Positions 1-8,816 of a stretch of DNA of 64,000 bases are shown in pieces. A program made the position numbers and the translations under genes. Under the pieces are notes generated by a model. The model worked only from the letters and a program-made list of their open reading frames with translations. It was not told the DNA's origin and did not search any database. This stretch comes from JABFRJ01 sp031374735 (lineage in GTDB: Bacteria; Pseudomonadota; Alphaproteobacteria; Rhizobiales; Hyphomicrobiaceae): contig JANMGQ010000201.1 in assembly GCA_031374735.1 (NCBI GenBank), positions 1-64,000 of the forward strand, in the 5' to 3' direction. Within the stretch, counting starts at the first letter, position 1. Each line of letters starts with the position of its first letter.

Positions 1-1
1 C

Positions 2-91
2 CTGAGGTTGGAGTGCATTGACCCCTCGATCCTCAGGACATTCGCCTCGATCCGTTATCTCAACCGCTTCAAGCGGTTACGGACCCCTTAA
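2..91 (+). CDS. possible 3' end of an unknown gene
   Basis: One frame is open from the window edge to a TAA at 89-91 and would encode a 29-residue tail ending in RYLNRFKRLRTP. The composition is compatible with a real protein end, but no family is recognised and so short a stretch can be open by chance. A perfect 8-bp palindrome (AACCGCTT/AAGCGGTT, 62-78) lies inside it. Confidence 0.2.
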   Translation: MRLECIDPSILRTFASIRYLNRFKRLRTP

Positions 92-393
92 CACCTGCTC
101 CGCCCTCGCCGCAGGGCGCTCCCGCGGTAGCGGGTTCGTTCTCTGACCCGAAGCGTCCGGTCCAGGATTGTTCCGCGACTTTCCGCAGGTCGTCGGGAGC
201 GGACGATCCGAACTTGGAGGCTCGGTCCGCCTGAGCTTGATGGCAGGTCGGCGTCGCAGATTGCGACGAGGCTCGCCGCAAAGACCTTTACCTGGCTGGC
301 GCGTTTGGCCGCGAGTACGTCCTAACGGCGACCGTGACTGTGCATACCTCTGTTGCCGACCGCTTCGTGGAGTTCCGGCATGGCGACCTCCCG
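92..393. other. intergenic stretch, nothing recognised
   Basis: No reading frame here has a credible start, ribosome binding site or recognisable protein, and no convincing terminator or RNA gene is seen. It lies just downstream of the acyl-CoA ligase gene that is read leftward and ends at 394. Confidence 0.4.
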
Positions 394-1932
394 TTACCCT
401 TTGTGGCCCCAGTACTCATCGCGCAGGCGGCGCTTGTAGAGTTTGCCCGTGGCCTCGCGCGGCAGGGTCGAACGAAAATCAACGCTGCGAGGGCATTTGA
501 GCGCGGACAGGCGCTCGCGACAGTGGGCGATCAAGGCGGCGGCCAACGCTGGCGAAGCCGTTTGCCCCTCAATCAGTTGCACCACGGCTTTGACTTCTTC
601 ACCCAAGTCTTCATTGGGCACGCCGATGACCGCGGCATCCATGACGGTGGGATGCTGCAACAGCACATTCTCGGTCTCCTGCGGATAGATGTTCACGCCG
701 CCTGAAATGATCATGAAGGACTTGCGGTCGGTCAGGTAGAGATAGCCCTCGGCATCGACGCGTCCAACGTCGCCCAGAGTCGACCATCCCCGCCTGTTCC
801 GGGTCGCAGCGGTCTTGTTTGGGTCGTTGTGATATTCGAACTGGTGGCCGCTTTCGAAGTAAACATCCCCGCTTTCGCCCACGGGCAGCTCCTCGCCGGC
901 TTCATCGCAGATGTGAATGACGCCGAGCTTGGCGCGTCCGACAGAGCCCGGATGCTTGATCCACTCCTCCGTAGTGATTGAGGTGAAGCCGTTGTTCTCC
1001 GTACCGGCATAGTATTCCTGGATGATCGGTCCCCACCAGTCGAGCATCTGCCGTTTAACATCGACGGGGCATGGTGCGGCCGCGTGCAAAACAACTTTCA
1101 TCGACGACAAGTCATGGCGGCGCCGCGCCTCTTCCGGCAGCTTCAGAAAGCGCACGAACATGGTTGGCACCCACTGGGCATGCGTGATTTTCTCGGACTC
1201 GATCAGCGCCAGTGCCGTGGCCGCGTCGAACTTCGCCATGATGAAGGCTGAGCCACCGGCTTTGATCGTCACCATGGAATGGCGCAGCGGCGCTGCGTGA
1301 TAGAGTGGTGCGGGCGACAAGTAACGCGTGCCGGGGCCATAGCCGAACAGTGATGTCAGCAGATCGATCAGCATCGTGCGGCCGCCCAAGGGCACATCGG
1401 CAAGCGGCCATTTGATGCCCTTCGGCCGGCCGGTGGTGCCCGACGAATAGAGCATATCGAGGCCTTGCGATTCGTCGGCGATGGGCGTCGTCGGTTGCTT
1501 CCCGACCGCCGAAGGCCAGAAGGTGCAGCCCTCGATTGGCGCGCCCACGGAATAGAAGCGGCACCGCTCGCCGATGTCGGCCGCCATGCGCGGCAGCATC
1601 GCGGTGTAGGCATTCGAGGCAATCATCAGCTTCGCGCCGCAATCGCGGATGATGTAGGCGATCTCATCGGGCATGAGATGCGTGGCAACGGTTGTGTAAT
1701 AGAGGCCCGCGCGATCGGCCGCGAAGCAGATCTCGAGGAACTCGCGCCGGTTCTCCATCAGCAGGACGATATGGTCGCCACGCTTGAGACCGGCCGCACG
1801 AAACAGATGCGCGCCCTGGTTCGCCCGCGCCTCCAGCTCGCCGAACGTTACGCTCTCGCCGGTGGCGCACATGCGGTATGCGAGCGTATCCGGCTTGTTC
1901 TGAGCGTGGAAGCGCGTGTGGAACGTGGTCAT
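394..1932 (-). CDS. AMP-forming acyl-CoA ligase
   Basis: This 512-residue member of the ANL superfamily would activate a carboxylic acid to its CoA thioester through an acyl-adenylate. The phosphate-binding loop reads YSSGTTGRPKGI, the adenine-side motif is seen around YYAGTENNG, the hinge and C-terminal region contains SFMIISGGVNIYPQE, and the catalytic lysine is in the C-terminal ATGKLYKRRLR. Length is normal for FadD/FadK-like ligases. It is the last gene of the minus-strand transport and catabolism operon, 4 bp after the oxidoreductase gene. The substrate cannot be told. The Liv transporter and the acyl-CoA dehydrogenase suggest an imported aromatic, alicyclic or branched acid. Confidence 0.9.
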   Translation of the reverse strand: MTTFHTRFHAQNKPDTLAYRMCATGESVTFGELEARANQGAHLFRAAGLKRGDHIVLLMENRREFLEICFAADRAGLYYTTVATHLMPDEIAYIIRDCGAKLMIASNAYTAMLPRMAADIGERCRFYSVGAPIEGCTFWPSAVGKQPTTPIADESQGLDMLYSSGTTGRPKGIKWPLADVPLGGRTMLIDLLTSLFGYGPGTRYLSPAPLYHAAPLRHSMVTIKAGGSAFIMAKFDAATALALIESEKITHAQWVPTMFVRFLKLPEEARRRHDLSSMKVVLHAAAPCPVDVKRQMLDWWGPIIQEYYAGTENNGFTSITTEEWIKHPGSVGRAKLGVIHICDEAGEELPVGESGDVYFESGHQFEYHNDPNKTAATRNRRGWSTLGDVGRVDAEGYLYLTDRKSFMIISGGVNIYPQETENVLLQHPTVMDAAVIGVPNEDLGEEVKAVVQLIEGQTASPALAAALIAHCRERLSALKCPRSVDFRSTLPREATGKLYKRRLRDEYWGHKG

Positions 1933-1936
1933 CTCG

Positions 1937-2956
1937 TCAGAACCTGATCAGTGTTTTGCCGATGTCATCTTGGGATCGCAAATGCTGCAGCGCGAGCTTG
2001 AGATCATCGAACGCGAATGCTTTGCCGAGCAGCGGGTGCACCTGGTGCAGCGCCATGGCGTGCAGCATGGCTTCTAAGCCGTCACGGTTGCCGACGGTTA
2101 TGCCCTGCAGGCGAACCTGCCGCGTGACGATCGGCCCGAGCGACGCGTTGAGCTCCACGCCCGAAAGCACGCCGATAACCGAGATGGTGCCGCCGGGACG
2201 TACCGCACGCAGCGACAGCGATAAGGTTTCTTTGCCGCCGAGTTCGATGATGTTGTCATAGCCGCCGCGGTCCGTGGTGATGTCACGGCAGGCCTTGGCC
2301 CAGTCCGGCGTCTTGGTCGTGTCGATCACGGCGTCGGCGCCGCGACTGCGCGCGATCTCGAGCTTCGCGGCACTGCGCGACAACATCGTCACGTGCGCGC
2401 CATGCAGCTTGGCGAAGGCGAGTGCGAACATCGCGACGCCACCGGTGCCCTGGAGCAGGATTTTATCGCCGGCCTGCGCCCGTCCGTGGGTCGCGATGGC
2501 GCTCCAGGCCGTCAGCGCGGCGCAGGGCAACGTCGCGGCCTCGGCGTCGCTCAGGTAAGCGGGAACGCGCACGACGCCGTTTTCGCTGAGGCAGACATAG
2601 TCTGCCATCACGCCATCAAGCGGGCCACCTAGCCCGGATAGAAGCCGTTCAATCGTCGGGCCGCCGCTGATCCAGTTCTGGAAATAGGTCGGGCACACGC
2701 GGTCGCCGATTTTGACGCGGGTCACACCATCGCCGACAGCGGTCACCACGCCAACGCCGTCTGACACGGGAATGAGCGGCAGCTCGCCCGTGGCCCGTCC
2801 ATAGCCGCGATCAGGCACAATGAGGTCGCGCGCGTTCAGCGAGGCCATGCGCATCGCGATGAGCACTTGGCCGCGTAACGGTGTCGGCACCGGCCGCTCC
2901 GCTCGCTTGAGGTTGTCGAAACCCCAGTCACCTTCGATCTGAAAGACGCGCATCAT
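1937..2956 (-). CDS. zinc-independent MDR-family oxidoreductase
   Basis: This 339-residue medium-chain dehydrogenase/reductase has an N-terminal GroES-like domain and a Rossmann domain with the nucleotide loop QGTGGVAMFALAFAK. The usual catalytic zinc ligand cysteine is replaced (LNARDLIV), and the four-cysteine structural zinc lobe is absent, so it is closer to quinone oxidoreductases and enoyl reductases than to zinc alcohol dehydrogenases. Its start overlaps the stop of the acyl-CoA dehydrogenase by 4 bp (ATGA), so the two are probably translationally coupled. It likely reduces a double bond or a carbonyl in the pathway of this operon. The exact reaction is unknown. Confidence 0.85.
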   Translation of the reverse strand: MMRVFQIEGDWGFDNLKRAERPVPTPLRGQVLIAMRMASLNARDLIVPDRGYGRATGELPLIPVSDGVGVVTAVGDGVTRVKIGDRVCPTYFQNWISGGPTIERLLSGLGGPLDGVMADYVCLSENGVVRVPAYLSDAEAATLPCAALTAWSAIATHGRAQAGDKILLQGTGGVAMFALAFAKLHGAHVTMLSRSAAKLEIARSRGADAVIDTTKTPDWAKACRDITTDRGGYDNIIELGGKETLSLSLRAVRPGGTISVIGVLSGVELNASLGPIVTRQVRLQGITVGNRDGLEAMLHAMALHQVHPLLGKAFAFDDLKLALQHLRSQDDIGKTLIRF

Positions 2957-4128
2957 GTGTCAGATGTCCGCTGTTGGGGCACGCGCAGCGGCGAGCCTGC
3001 GTCGCGGCGTGCCAGGCGTTCGCGCAGCATGTTGCTGCTGCCGTCCGTCAGCGCCGCGACGTGGCTGGCGGCGATGTGGCGCGCGAACGGATATTGAGAT
3101 TTCAGGCCTTCGGCGCCCATTGCGTGCAGGAGCGCGGGCAGCTGGCGCTGGCTCATGGCTACGGCGTGCAGTTTCGCCGCGGCGGCACTGTGCTCGGCGT
3201 CGATGCCGGAGGCGAACGCCTGGACGGCTTGATCCACCAATGTGCGCGCCGCCGCGAGGTCGGCCGCGACATCGGCAATCGTGTGGCGCCACGCCTGATG
3301 TTGCGCCAGAGGCCGCCCGAAGGTCGAGCGCGTGCGTCCGTAGTCCTGCACGACGGCCAAAGCCTCCGCGACCATGCCGCAGCACATCGCTGCCACATAG
3401 GTCCGCGCGCCATTGATCTCCGATAGGATAGACTTCAGCGCGGTGCCCGGGGCCAACAGCACGTGCGCCGACGGCACCCGGCAGCCGTCGAGCACGAAGC
3501 CGCCCGTGCCGGTACTGGTCTGTGAGAAGGGAGACTCGATCGCATAGCGCCGGCACTGTGGCACTGTCAGGTCCACCAGGAATGCCCCGATGCCGGCATG
3601 ATCACCTTTCTGTCCGCACTGCGCGTATACGATCGCCGTGTCGGCGTGTCGTGCGTTGATGATCCAGGCCTTCTCGCCCGTGATGATCCACCCGTCGCCA
3701 TCGCGCACTGCTGCCGTGGTCATGGCGGCGACATCCGAGCCGACGCCTGGCTCCGTCAAAGCGGTGCAGGCTGTGCTGCGCCCGTCGAGCAATTGCGGCA
3801 AGTAGCGCTCCCGCACGTCTGGCGGCGCCACGACGGCCAATCGGTGCGCGATGTTATGTGAGTTGACCACGGACATGGCGAAGCCGAAGTCGGCCGCGGC
3901 CAGGATCTCGCACGCACGGACTTTGAAGGCGTAGCTCAGTCCCAATCCACCGTGCTCAACCGGGACTTGAATGCCCGTCAAACCGAGTTCGGCGGCGCGT
4001 GCGAAGATCTGCCGGTCCGGTGCAATGCCCTTGGACCAATCCGCCGCAGCCACCGCAACCTTCGTCGACGCAAACACCGCGATGGCCTGCAAACGCTCGC
4101 TTTCGGAGATACGCTTCACACTCATCAC
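2953..4128 (-). CDS. acyl-CoA dehydrogenase family protein
   Basis: This 391-residue FAD-dependent acyl-CoA dehydrogenase would introduce an alpha-beta double bond into an acyl-CoA. The family signature CTALTEPGVGSDVAAM and the following ITGEKAWIINARHAD (substrate and FAD binding) are clear, as is the C-terminal helical domain. Where many family members have a catalytic glutamate in a YEGT-type motif, this one reads ALTDGSSNML, with aspartate at the likely position. This may mean a different base or a special substrate. It overlaps both neighbours by 4 bp (livM upstream, oxidoreductase downstream), so it is a tightly coupled operon member. Confidence 0.9.
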   Translation of the reverse strand: MMSVKRISESERLQAIAVFASTKVAVAAADWSKGIAPDRQIFARAAELGLTGIQVPVEHGGLGLSYAFKVRACEILAAADFGFAMSVVNSHNIAHRLAVVAPPDVRERYLPQLLDGRSTACTALTEPGVGSDVAAMTTAAVRDGDGWIITGEKAWIINARHADTAIVYAQCGQKGDHAGIGAFLVDLTVPQCRRYAIESPFSQTSTGTGGFVLDGCRVPSAHVLLAPGTALKSILSEINGARTYVAAMCCGMVAEALAVVQDYGRTRSTFGRPLAQHQAWRHTIADVAADLAAARTLVDQAVQAFASGIDAEHSAAAAKLHAVAMSQRQLPALLHAMGAEGLKSQYPFARHIAASHVAALTDGSSNMLRERLARRDAGSPLRVPQQRTSDT

Positions 4129-5078
4129 CTTGGCCCGGAGAAGCGCGCGCGCAGGTCACACGCGAGGCCGACAATGCCACCCGGCATGAAGATCGTGGCC
4201 AGCACCAGCAGCAGGCCGTAGAGAATCAATCGGAAGCCGTCGGCAAATCGCAACAGTTCCGGCATCATCACGACGATGAAGGCACCGATAACGGGGCCCG
4301 CAACGGTGCCAGAGCCGCCAACGATCACGGCGAGGATCGCGTCGAGTGATTGGGCGACGCTGAAAATCTCAGGGTTGATGAAGCCCTGGTAATGCGCATA
4401 AAGCGCGCCCGCGAGGCCCGCATACATGGCCGCGGCGACGAACGCGAAGAGCTTATACGTCCAGGCTGCGATGCCGATGGCACCGACGAGGTCCTCGTTC
4501 TGGCGGATCGCAACCAGCGTGCGGCCGATGCTGGAGCGCGCGATCACGGCGGTGAGAACGGTGGCGAGTGCGGCGATCGCGAGCACCAGGTAGTAGTAGA
4601 CGGCGCGATCCTGGAAATCGAACAGGCCGCCCAAGCTCTCGGGTTTCGGAATTTTCGAGATGCCTGCCTCGCCTTTCGTCAGCTCAGTGAAGTTGGTCAG
4701 CACGATAAAGATCACCATGTTGAACGCCAGCGTGACGATGGCGAAGTAGTGCCCTTTCACGCGCAGGCTTGGATAGCCTGTGGCGAGGGCGAACACCGCC
4801 GTGATCAGTGGAGCAAGCGCAATCGTCAGCCAGACCGGTAGCCCGAAGTTCAGGTTCAGCAACGTCGACCCGTAGGCGCCGATGCCCATGAAGCCCGCCT
4901 GCACGATCGAGACGTAACCCGTATAGCCCTGGATGAGGTTCTGGCCCTGCGCAGCGATCACCCAGATCAGCGCCAGGATACACAGATGCAGGTGATACTT
5001 GACGCTGGTCAGCTTCGGCAGCGCCAGCAGGAGCACGAGGCAGCCGAGCCAGGCGATCTGGGACGTTGAGAGTTTCAT
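4125..5078 (-). CDS. livM: Liv-type ABC transporter permease (LivM-like)
   Basis: This 317-residue inner-membrane permease is of the branched-chain amino acid/organic acid ABC family. About nine hydrophobic segments are visible, and the family core reads QNLIQGYTGYVSIVQAGFMG, followed by TLAFNMVIFIV and the EAA-like loop around GRTLVAIRQNEDLVGAIGI. It would pair with the LivH-like permease encoded just upstream (4-bp overlap). Because enzymes for CoA-bound acids follow in the same operon, the substrate may be an organic acid rather than an amino acid. Confidence 0.92.
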   Translation of the reverse strand: MKLSTSQIAWLGCLVLLLALPKLTSVKYHLHLCILALIWVIAAQGQNLIQGYTGYVSIVQAGFMGIGAYGSTLLNLNFGLPVWLTIALAPLITAVFALATGYPSLRVKGHYFAIVTLAFNMVIFIVLTNFTELTKGEAGISKIPKPESLGGLFDFQDRAVYYYLVLAIAALATVLTAVIARSSIGRTLVAIRQNEDLVGAIGIAAWTYKLFAFVAAAMYAGLAGALYAHYQGFINPEIFSVAQSLDAILAVIVGGSGTVAGPVIGAFIVVMMPELLRFADGFRLILYGLLLVLATIFMPGGIVGLACDLRARFSGPR

Positions 5079-5935
5079 GCCGTTTTCCCCAGGAGCCCTT
5101 GGGGCCTAACGAGCAATACCAAGATCATCACGACGAAGGCGATGACATCCTTGTAGGCGGACGAGATGAACCCGGCCGCGAGCGACTCGGTGATGCCGAG
5201 AACTAGACCGCCGAGAATGGCACCCGGCATCGAGCCGAGGCCGCCGAGGATGAGCACAGCGAAGCCCTTGACCACGAGCCCCTCGCCGATCCCGGGCGCG
5301 ATCGCAAACAGCATACCGACCATGATGCCAGCGATAACTCCGAGCGCGCTAGAAATCGAAAACACGATCAGCGGGATCGACCGGACATCGACACCCATCA
5401 GGATAGCGGCGTCTCGGTTGTCGGCGACGGCGCGGATCGCCTGTCCGGTCTTGGTGCGGTCTATGAAGATCGTCATCCCGACAATCACCAGCGCCGACGC
5501 GAGGATCACATAGAGCCGCAGCTCCGGCATGGTGATGCCGGCGACGTTGAACACGCGATTGAACGTCGTCGGGATCACGACCTGCTCGTGACCGAACAGT
5601 TGCAGGTTGATACCCTCGACCATCATGGTCAGCCCGAGGGCGACGATGAACGCGTTGATGTGGTTGGCATTGCGCACTGGTCGATACGCCAGCACCTCGA
5701 CCAGCAGCCCGAGCACCAATCCAACGACGAGTGCGACGATCACAGCGACCGCCAACGGCCATTTCAGATTGGCGACGAGAAAGAACGTCAGGTAGCCGCC
5801 GAACATCGACACGGAGCCGTGCGCAAAGTGGGCGATGCCGAGGATGCCGAACACGATCGTCAAGCCAAGAGCGATCAGCACGTACACGCCGCCGATCGCG
5901 AGACCGTTCAGGATTTGCTGCAGGAGCTCGATCAT
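5075..5935 (-). CDS. livH: Liv-type ABC transporter permease (LivH-like)
   Basis: The protein is 286 residues from the chosen ATG at 5935 (MIELLQQILNGLAIGG), which matches the usual N-terminus of the family. An in-frame ATG 48 bp upstream gives an N-terminus that does not look like the family. It has several membrane segments, the typical YVLIALGLTIVFGILGIAHFAHG, and the cytoplasmic coupling loop GQAIRAVADNRDAAILMGVD. It forms the membrane channel together with the LivM-like protein, and the stop overlaps the livM start by 4 bp. Confidence 0.92.
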   Translation of the reverse strand: MIELLQQILNGLAIGGVYVLIALGLTIVFGILGIAHFAHGSVSMFGGYLTFFLVANLKWPLAVAVIVALVVGLVLGLLVEVLAYRPVRNANHINAFIVALGLTMMVEGINLQLFGHEQVVIPTTFNRVFNVAGITMPELRLYVILASALVIVGMTIFIDRTKTGQAIRAVADNRDAAILMGVDVRSIPLIVFSISSALGVIAGIMVGMLFAIAPGIGEGLVVKGFAVLILGGLGSMPGAILGGLVLGITESLAAGFISSAYKDVIAFVVMILVLLVRPQGLLGKTA

Positions 5936-6001
5936 CGGAAACTCAAGGTGCGATTGCGTCGCCCCGGCGATCACTGCGATCACCGGAGCGATATCGCGGC
6001 G

Positions 6002-7213
6002 TTACTTCAGCGTGCTCAGGAACTGCGAGTAGGCCTTTGAGTCGGATGGCAGGTCCTCGACGAACGTCCAGTTACCGGCCCGCCACTGGAAGGCACCGTT
6101 AGAAGTGTAGGCCTGACCGTTGGCATCGAACATTTTGCCGTCGACCGGGGCATATTGCATCACCACTTGTGGCGGCACCGCGAGATTGCGCAGAGCCGCA
6201 GCCACGGCCTTCGTGTCCGTGACGGTGCCGGCAGCTTCGATGGCAGCCTTCAGCGCGTAGGTCTGATCATAGGCGTAGGGTGAACTCGGCGACGGCGCGA
6301 TATTGAACTTCGCCATGTAGTTCTTGTGATAAGCAGCGCCGTTCTTGCCGGCTGACTGCAGTGTCAGCTCGGTCGGGCGCAGGTCCCAGACGCCTTCCAT
6401 CTGTTCTGACGTCACGACGCGCAGGAACTGGTCCTCGCTGCCGCTGGTGAAGCCGTAGCGCGCCACCTTCATGCCGAGTTCGAGCGATTGACGATAGACG
6501 AATGCGGCGGGTTCGACGTAACCGACGACCAGAAGTGCATCGGGGTTGAGACCGCGGATCTTGGTCAGCTGTGGCGCCATATCCCGATCTTTGAGGGCGA
6601 ACGTTTCGCGGGCGATGATCTCGCCGCCGACCTTTTTCAGCTCCTTCTCGAAGGTATCGACGTAGCTGGCGTAGAAGCCGACGTCCAAGGCACCGATCAC
6701 GGCAACGCGCTTGTGGCCTTTGCGGGCGACGAACGCGCCAGCGGCAGCGCCGGTGAAGTCGGCCGGTGGGCGCGTGCGCACCAGGTTTGGAAGCTTGCCG
6801 GTCGTGATCGAACGTTCGGCCGCATTGCCGACCAGCATCACGGCGTCTTCCTTGCCGATCAGCGAGGCAACCGCGCTGGTCGCACCCGAGCAGCAGAAAC
6901 CGAGGATGAATTTGACGCCGTCGCGGTCGATCAGCTTGCGCACCGCGTTGGTGGCTTCAGTCGGATTGGCCTTGTCGTCATAGGCGATGACGTTGAGCTT
7001 GTAGGTGTCCGCGCCGACCTTGATGCCGCCAGCCGCGTTGATTTCGTCCGCCGCCATCTTGACGGCATTTGATTGCGGCAATCCGTACACGGCGCCGCCG
7101 CCCGTCAAGGCATCAGAGAGCCCGATGTTGAGGGTTTTCTCAGCGGCACCGGCGGATACGGCGGTTGCCACCGCTGCCACGACTGCCAGTGCAAGACCAG
7201 ATAAACGCTTCAT
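6002..7213 (-). CDS. ABC transporter periplasmic binding protein (Liv type)
   Basis: This 403-residue type I periplasmic binding protein starts at an ATG preceded by GGAGG. The signal peptide is MKRLSGLALAVVAAVATAVS with cleavage near AGA-AEK. The mature protein begins KTLNIGLSDALTGGGAVYG and contains DEINAAGGIKV and a YDDKANPTEA region, as in Leu/Ile/Val-binding relatives that carry amides, aromatic acids and other small molecules. It lies between livF and livH and would deliver the solute to them. A CC pair in ILGFCCSGATSAV replaces the more usual small polar residues of the ligand-site loop. Confidence 0.9.
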   Translation of the reverse strand: MKRLSGLALAVVAAVATAVSAGAAEKTLNIGLSDALTGGGAVYGLPQSNAVKMAADEINAAGGIKVGADTYKLNVIAYDDKANPTEATNAVRKLIDRDGVKFILGFCCSGATSAVASLIGKEDAVMLVGNAAERSITTGKLPNLVRTRPPADFTGAAAGAFVARKGHKRVAVIGALDVGFYASYVDTFEKELKKVGGEIIARETFALKDRDMAPQLTKIRGLNPDALLVVGYVEPAAFVYRQSLELGMKVARYGFTSGSEDQFLRVVTSEQMEGVWDLRPTELTLQSAGKNGAAYHKNYMAKFNIAPSPSSPYAYDQTYALKAAIEAAGTVTDTKAVAAALRNLAVPPQVVMQYAPVDGKMFDANGQAYTSNGAFQWRAGNWTFVEDLPSDSKAYSQFLSTLK

Positions 7214-7248
7214 TTTGTGGTTCCTCCTGTGCTTCAGTGTTCTTGTTT

Positions 7249-7950
7249 TCAATGTCCGAGATAGGCTTTCGCCACCTCGGGATGCGACTGTAGTTCGGCA
7301 CCTGTGCCGCTCAGCACGATCTCGCCAGCTTCAAAGAGATAGGCGCGGTCTGCGAGACGTAGCGCGAGAAGTGAATTCTGCTCAATCAACAGAACCGTCT
7401 TTCCCATCGCCTTGATCCGCCCAAGCGTCGCCGCCACCTCAGCCACGATCTTTGGCGCCAGCCCGAGCGAGGGTTCGTCGAAAATGCACAGGCGCGGTCG
7501 AGCCATGAGCGCACGCGCGATCGCGAGCATTTCCTGTTCGCCGCCGGACAGCGTTCCAGCCATCTGCGACCCGCGCTCGCGTAGGATCGGGAACATGTCC
7601 ATCATGCGGTCGACGTCGGCGGCCTGCTCGGCATCGCGACGGGCGTAAGCTCCCATGCGCAGGTTCTGCAGCACTGTCATTTGGGGAAAGACCTGGCGAC
7701 CCTCCGGGCACATCGTGATGCCGGCACGGACGATCGCGTGCCCGCTGGCGTTGGTGATATCGTGTCCCTCGAACGTCACTGTTCCAGACCGCACAGGCAG
7801 AAGGCCACAGATAGCTTTCAACGTCGATGACTTGCCGGCCCCGTTTGCACCGATGAGAGCGACGCACTCACCAGCAGCCACATCGATGTTGATGCCGTGC
7901 ACAACTTCGATGGCGCCGTAACCGACCCTGAGATCCCGGACCGCGAGCAT
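7249..7950 (-). CDS. livF: ABC transporter ATP-binding protein (LivF-like)
   Basis: A 233-residue ABC ATPase. Walker A is GANGAGKSS, the Q-loop is near MCPEGRQVFP, the signature is LSGGEQEMLAIARALM, and Walker B is RLCIFDEPSLGLAPK. The EGRQVFPQMTVLQNL stretch is typical of LivF. The start overlaps the stop of livG (TGATG), so it follows by reinitiation. It energises uptake with its LivG partner. Confidence 0.93.
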   Translation of the reverse strand: MLAVRDLRVGYGAIEVVHGINIDVAAGECVALIGANGAGKSSTLKAICGLLPVRSGTVTFEGHDITNASGHAIVRAGITMCPEGRQVFPQMTVLQNLRMGAYARRDAEQAADVDRMMDMFPILRERGSQMAGTLSGGEQEMLAIARALMARPRLCIFDEPSLGLAPKIVAEVAATLGRIKAMGKTVLLIEQNSLLALRLADRAYLFEAGEIVLSGTGAELQSHPEVAKAYLGH

Positions 7951-8681
7951 CAGACGCTCTCCCCGAGATAGGCGTCTATGACGGCGCGATTGCCACGGAT
8001 TTCGGCTGGCTTGCCTTCCGCGATCTTTGATCCGAAGTTCAGCACCACGATGCGATCACAGACAGCCATGATCAGCTCCATGTGGTGCTCGATGACGAGG
8101 ACCGCTGTGCCGCGATCCCGGATGGCGCGGATCAAGAGCCCTAGTGTCTTGCGCTCGTGCGAAACGAGACCGGCCGCCGGTTCGTCGATGAGCACCACCT
8201 TGGGGGCCGAAGCGAGCGCAGTTGCGATCATCAGGAATCGCTGCTGGGCCGAAGACAGCGTGGCCACCAACCGGTCAGCGACGTCGGCGAGGCCGCAGAG
8301 CCCCATCAGGTCTTCGACCCGCTCAGTCACTCCTGCTGGACCGGCATTGCGCCCGCGCGCCGCTCTGGTCCCGATCGTAACATGTTCGCGCACTGTAAAT
8401 TCAGGGAAGACGCGCGCCGTCTGAAACGTACGGGCTAGGCCGTATGAGACGCGTTCGTATTCAGGCAACGCTTCGATCGCCTGGCCATCGAGCATGATTG
8501 AGCCCGCACTGGCGGGGTGCAAACCCGAAAGGACATTGACGGTCGTTGATTTGCCAGAGCCATTCGGACCGATCAGCCCGAGGATTTCGCCGCGGCTGAT
8601 GGAGAACGTGAGGTCGCGGACGGCATGAACGCCTCCAAACGACTTACTCAAGCCTGCCAACTGCAGGACGACCTCGGCCAT
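7950..8681 (-). CDS. livG: ABC transporter ATP-binding protein (LivG-like)
   Basis: A 243-residue ABC ATPase from the ATG at 8681, which has GAGGGG 8 bases upstream. A longer frame up to 8768 runs into the divergent regulator's leader and adds a non-homologous N-terminus. Walker A is GPNGSGKST and Walker B is KVVLIDEPAAGLVSHE. In place of the normal LSGGQ signature the protein has ATLSSAQQRFLMIATAL, a degenerate signature. It is the first gene of the operon that continues to the acyl-CoA ligase. Confidence 0.92.
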   Translation of the reverse strand: MAEVVLQLAGLSKSFGGVHAVRDLTFSISRGEILGLIGPNGSGKSTTVNVLSGLHPASAGSIMLDGQAIEALPEYERVSYGLARTFQTARVFPEFTVREHVTIGTRAARGRNAGPAGVTERVEDLMGLCGLADVADRLVATLSSAQQRFLMIATALASAPKVVLIDEPAAGLVSHERKTLGLLIRAIRDRGTAVLVIEHHMELIMAVCDRIVVLNFGSKIAEGKPAEIRGNRAVIDAYLGESV

Positions 8682-8746
8682 AGATGCGTCCCCTCGCTGC
8701 GGGTGGCAAGCCTTGGAATTCACAGTAGCTGGAGTGGCGGGGCGCT

Positions 8747-8762
8747 CAAACTCTAAAGTTTG
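8747..8762. promoter_or_regulatory. perfect palindrome, likely LysR-type operator
   Basis: CAAACT-CTAA-AGTTTG is a perfect inverted repeat in the gap between livG and the divergent LysR-type gene. Location and symmetry fit a binding site for that regulator, though the spacing is not an exact T-N11-A box. Binding is inferred. Confidence 0.45.
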
Positions 8763-8816
8763 TGGCAAGCCCCGGAAAAATTAGATACCCTGTTGCCCGA
8801 GAGAACCCGCTCTGAC

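Noticed and set aside
3956..4180. Open frame on the minus strand across the start of the acyl-CoA dehydrogenase gene
   Set aside because: It is a shadow frame with no ribosome site and no family resemblance. The real gene starts cleanly with a 4-bp overlap to livM.
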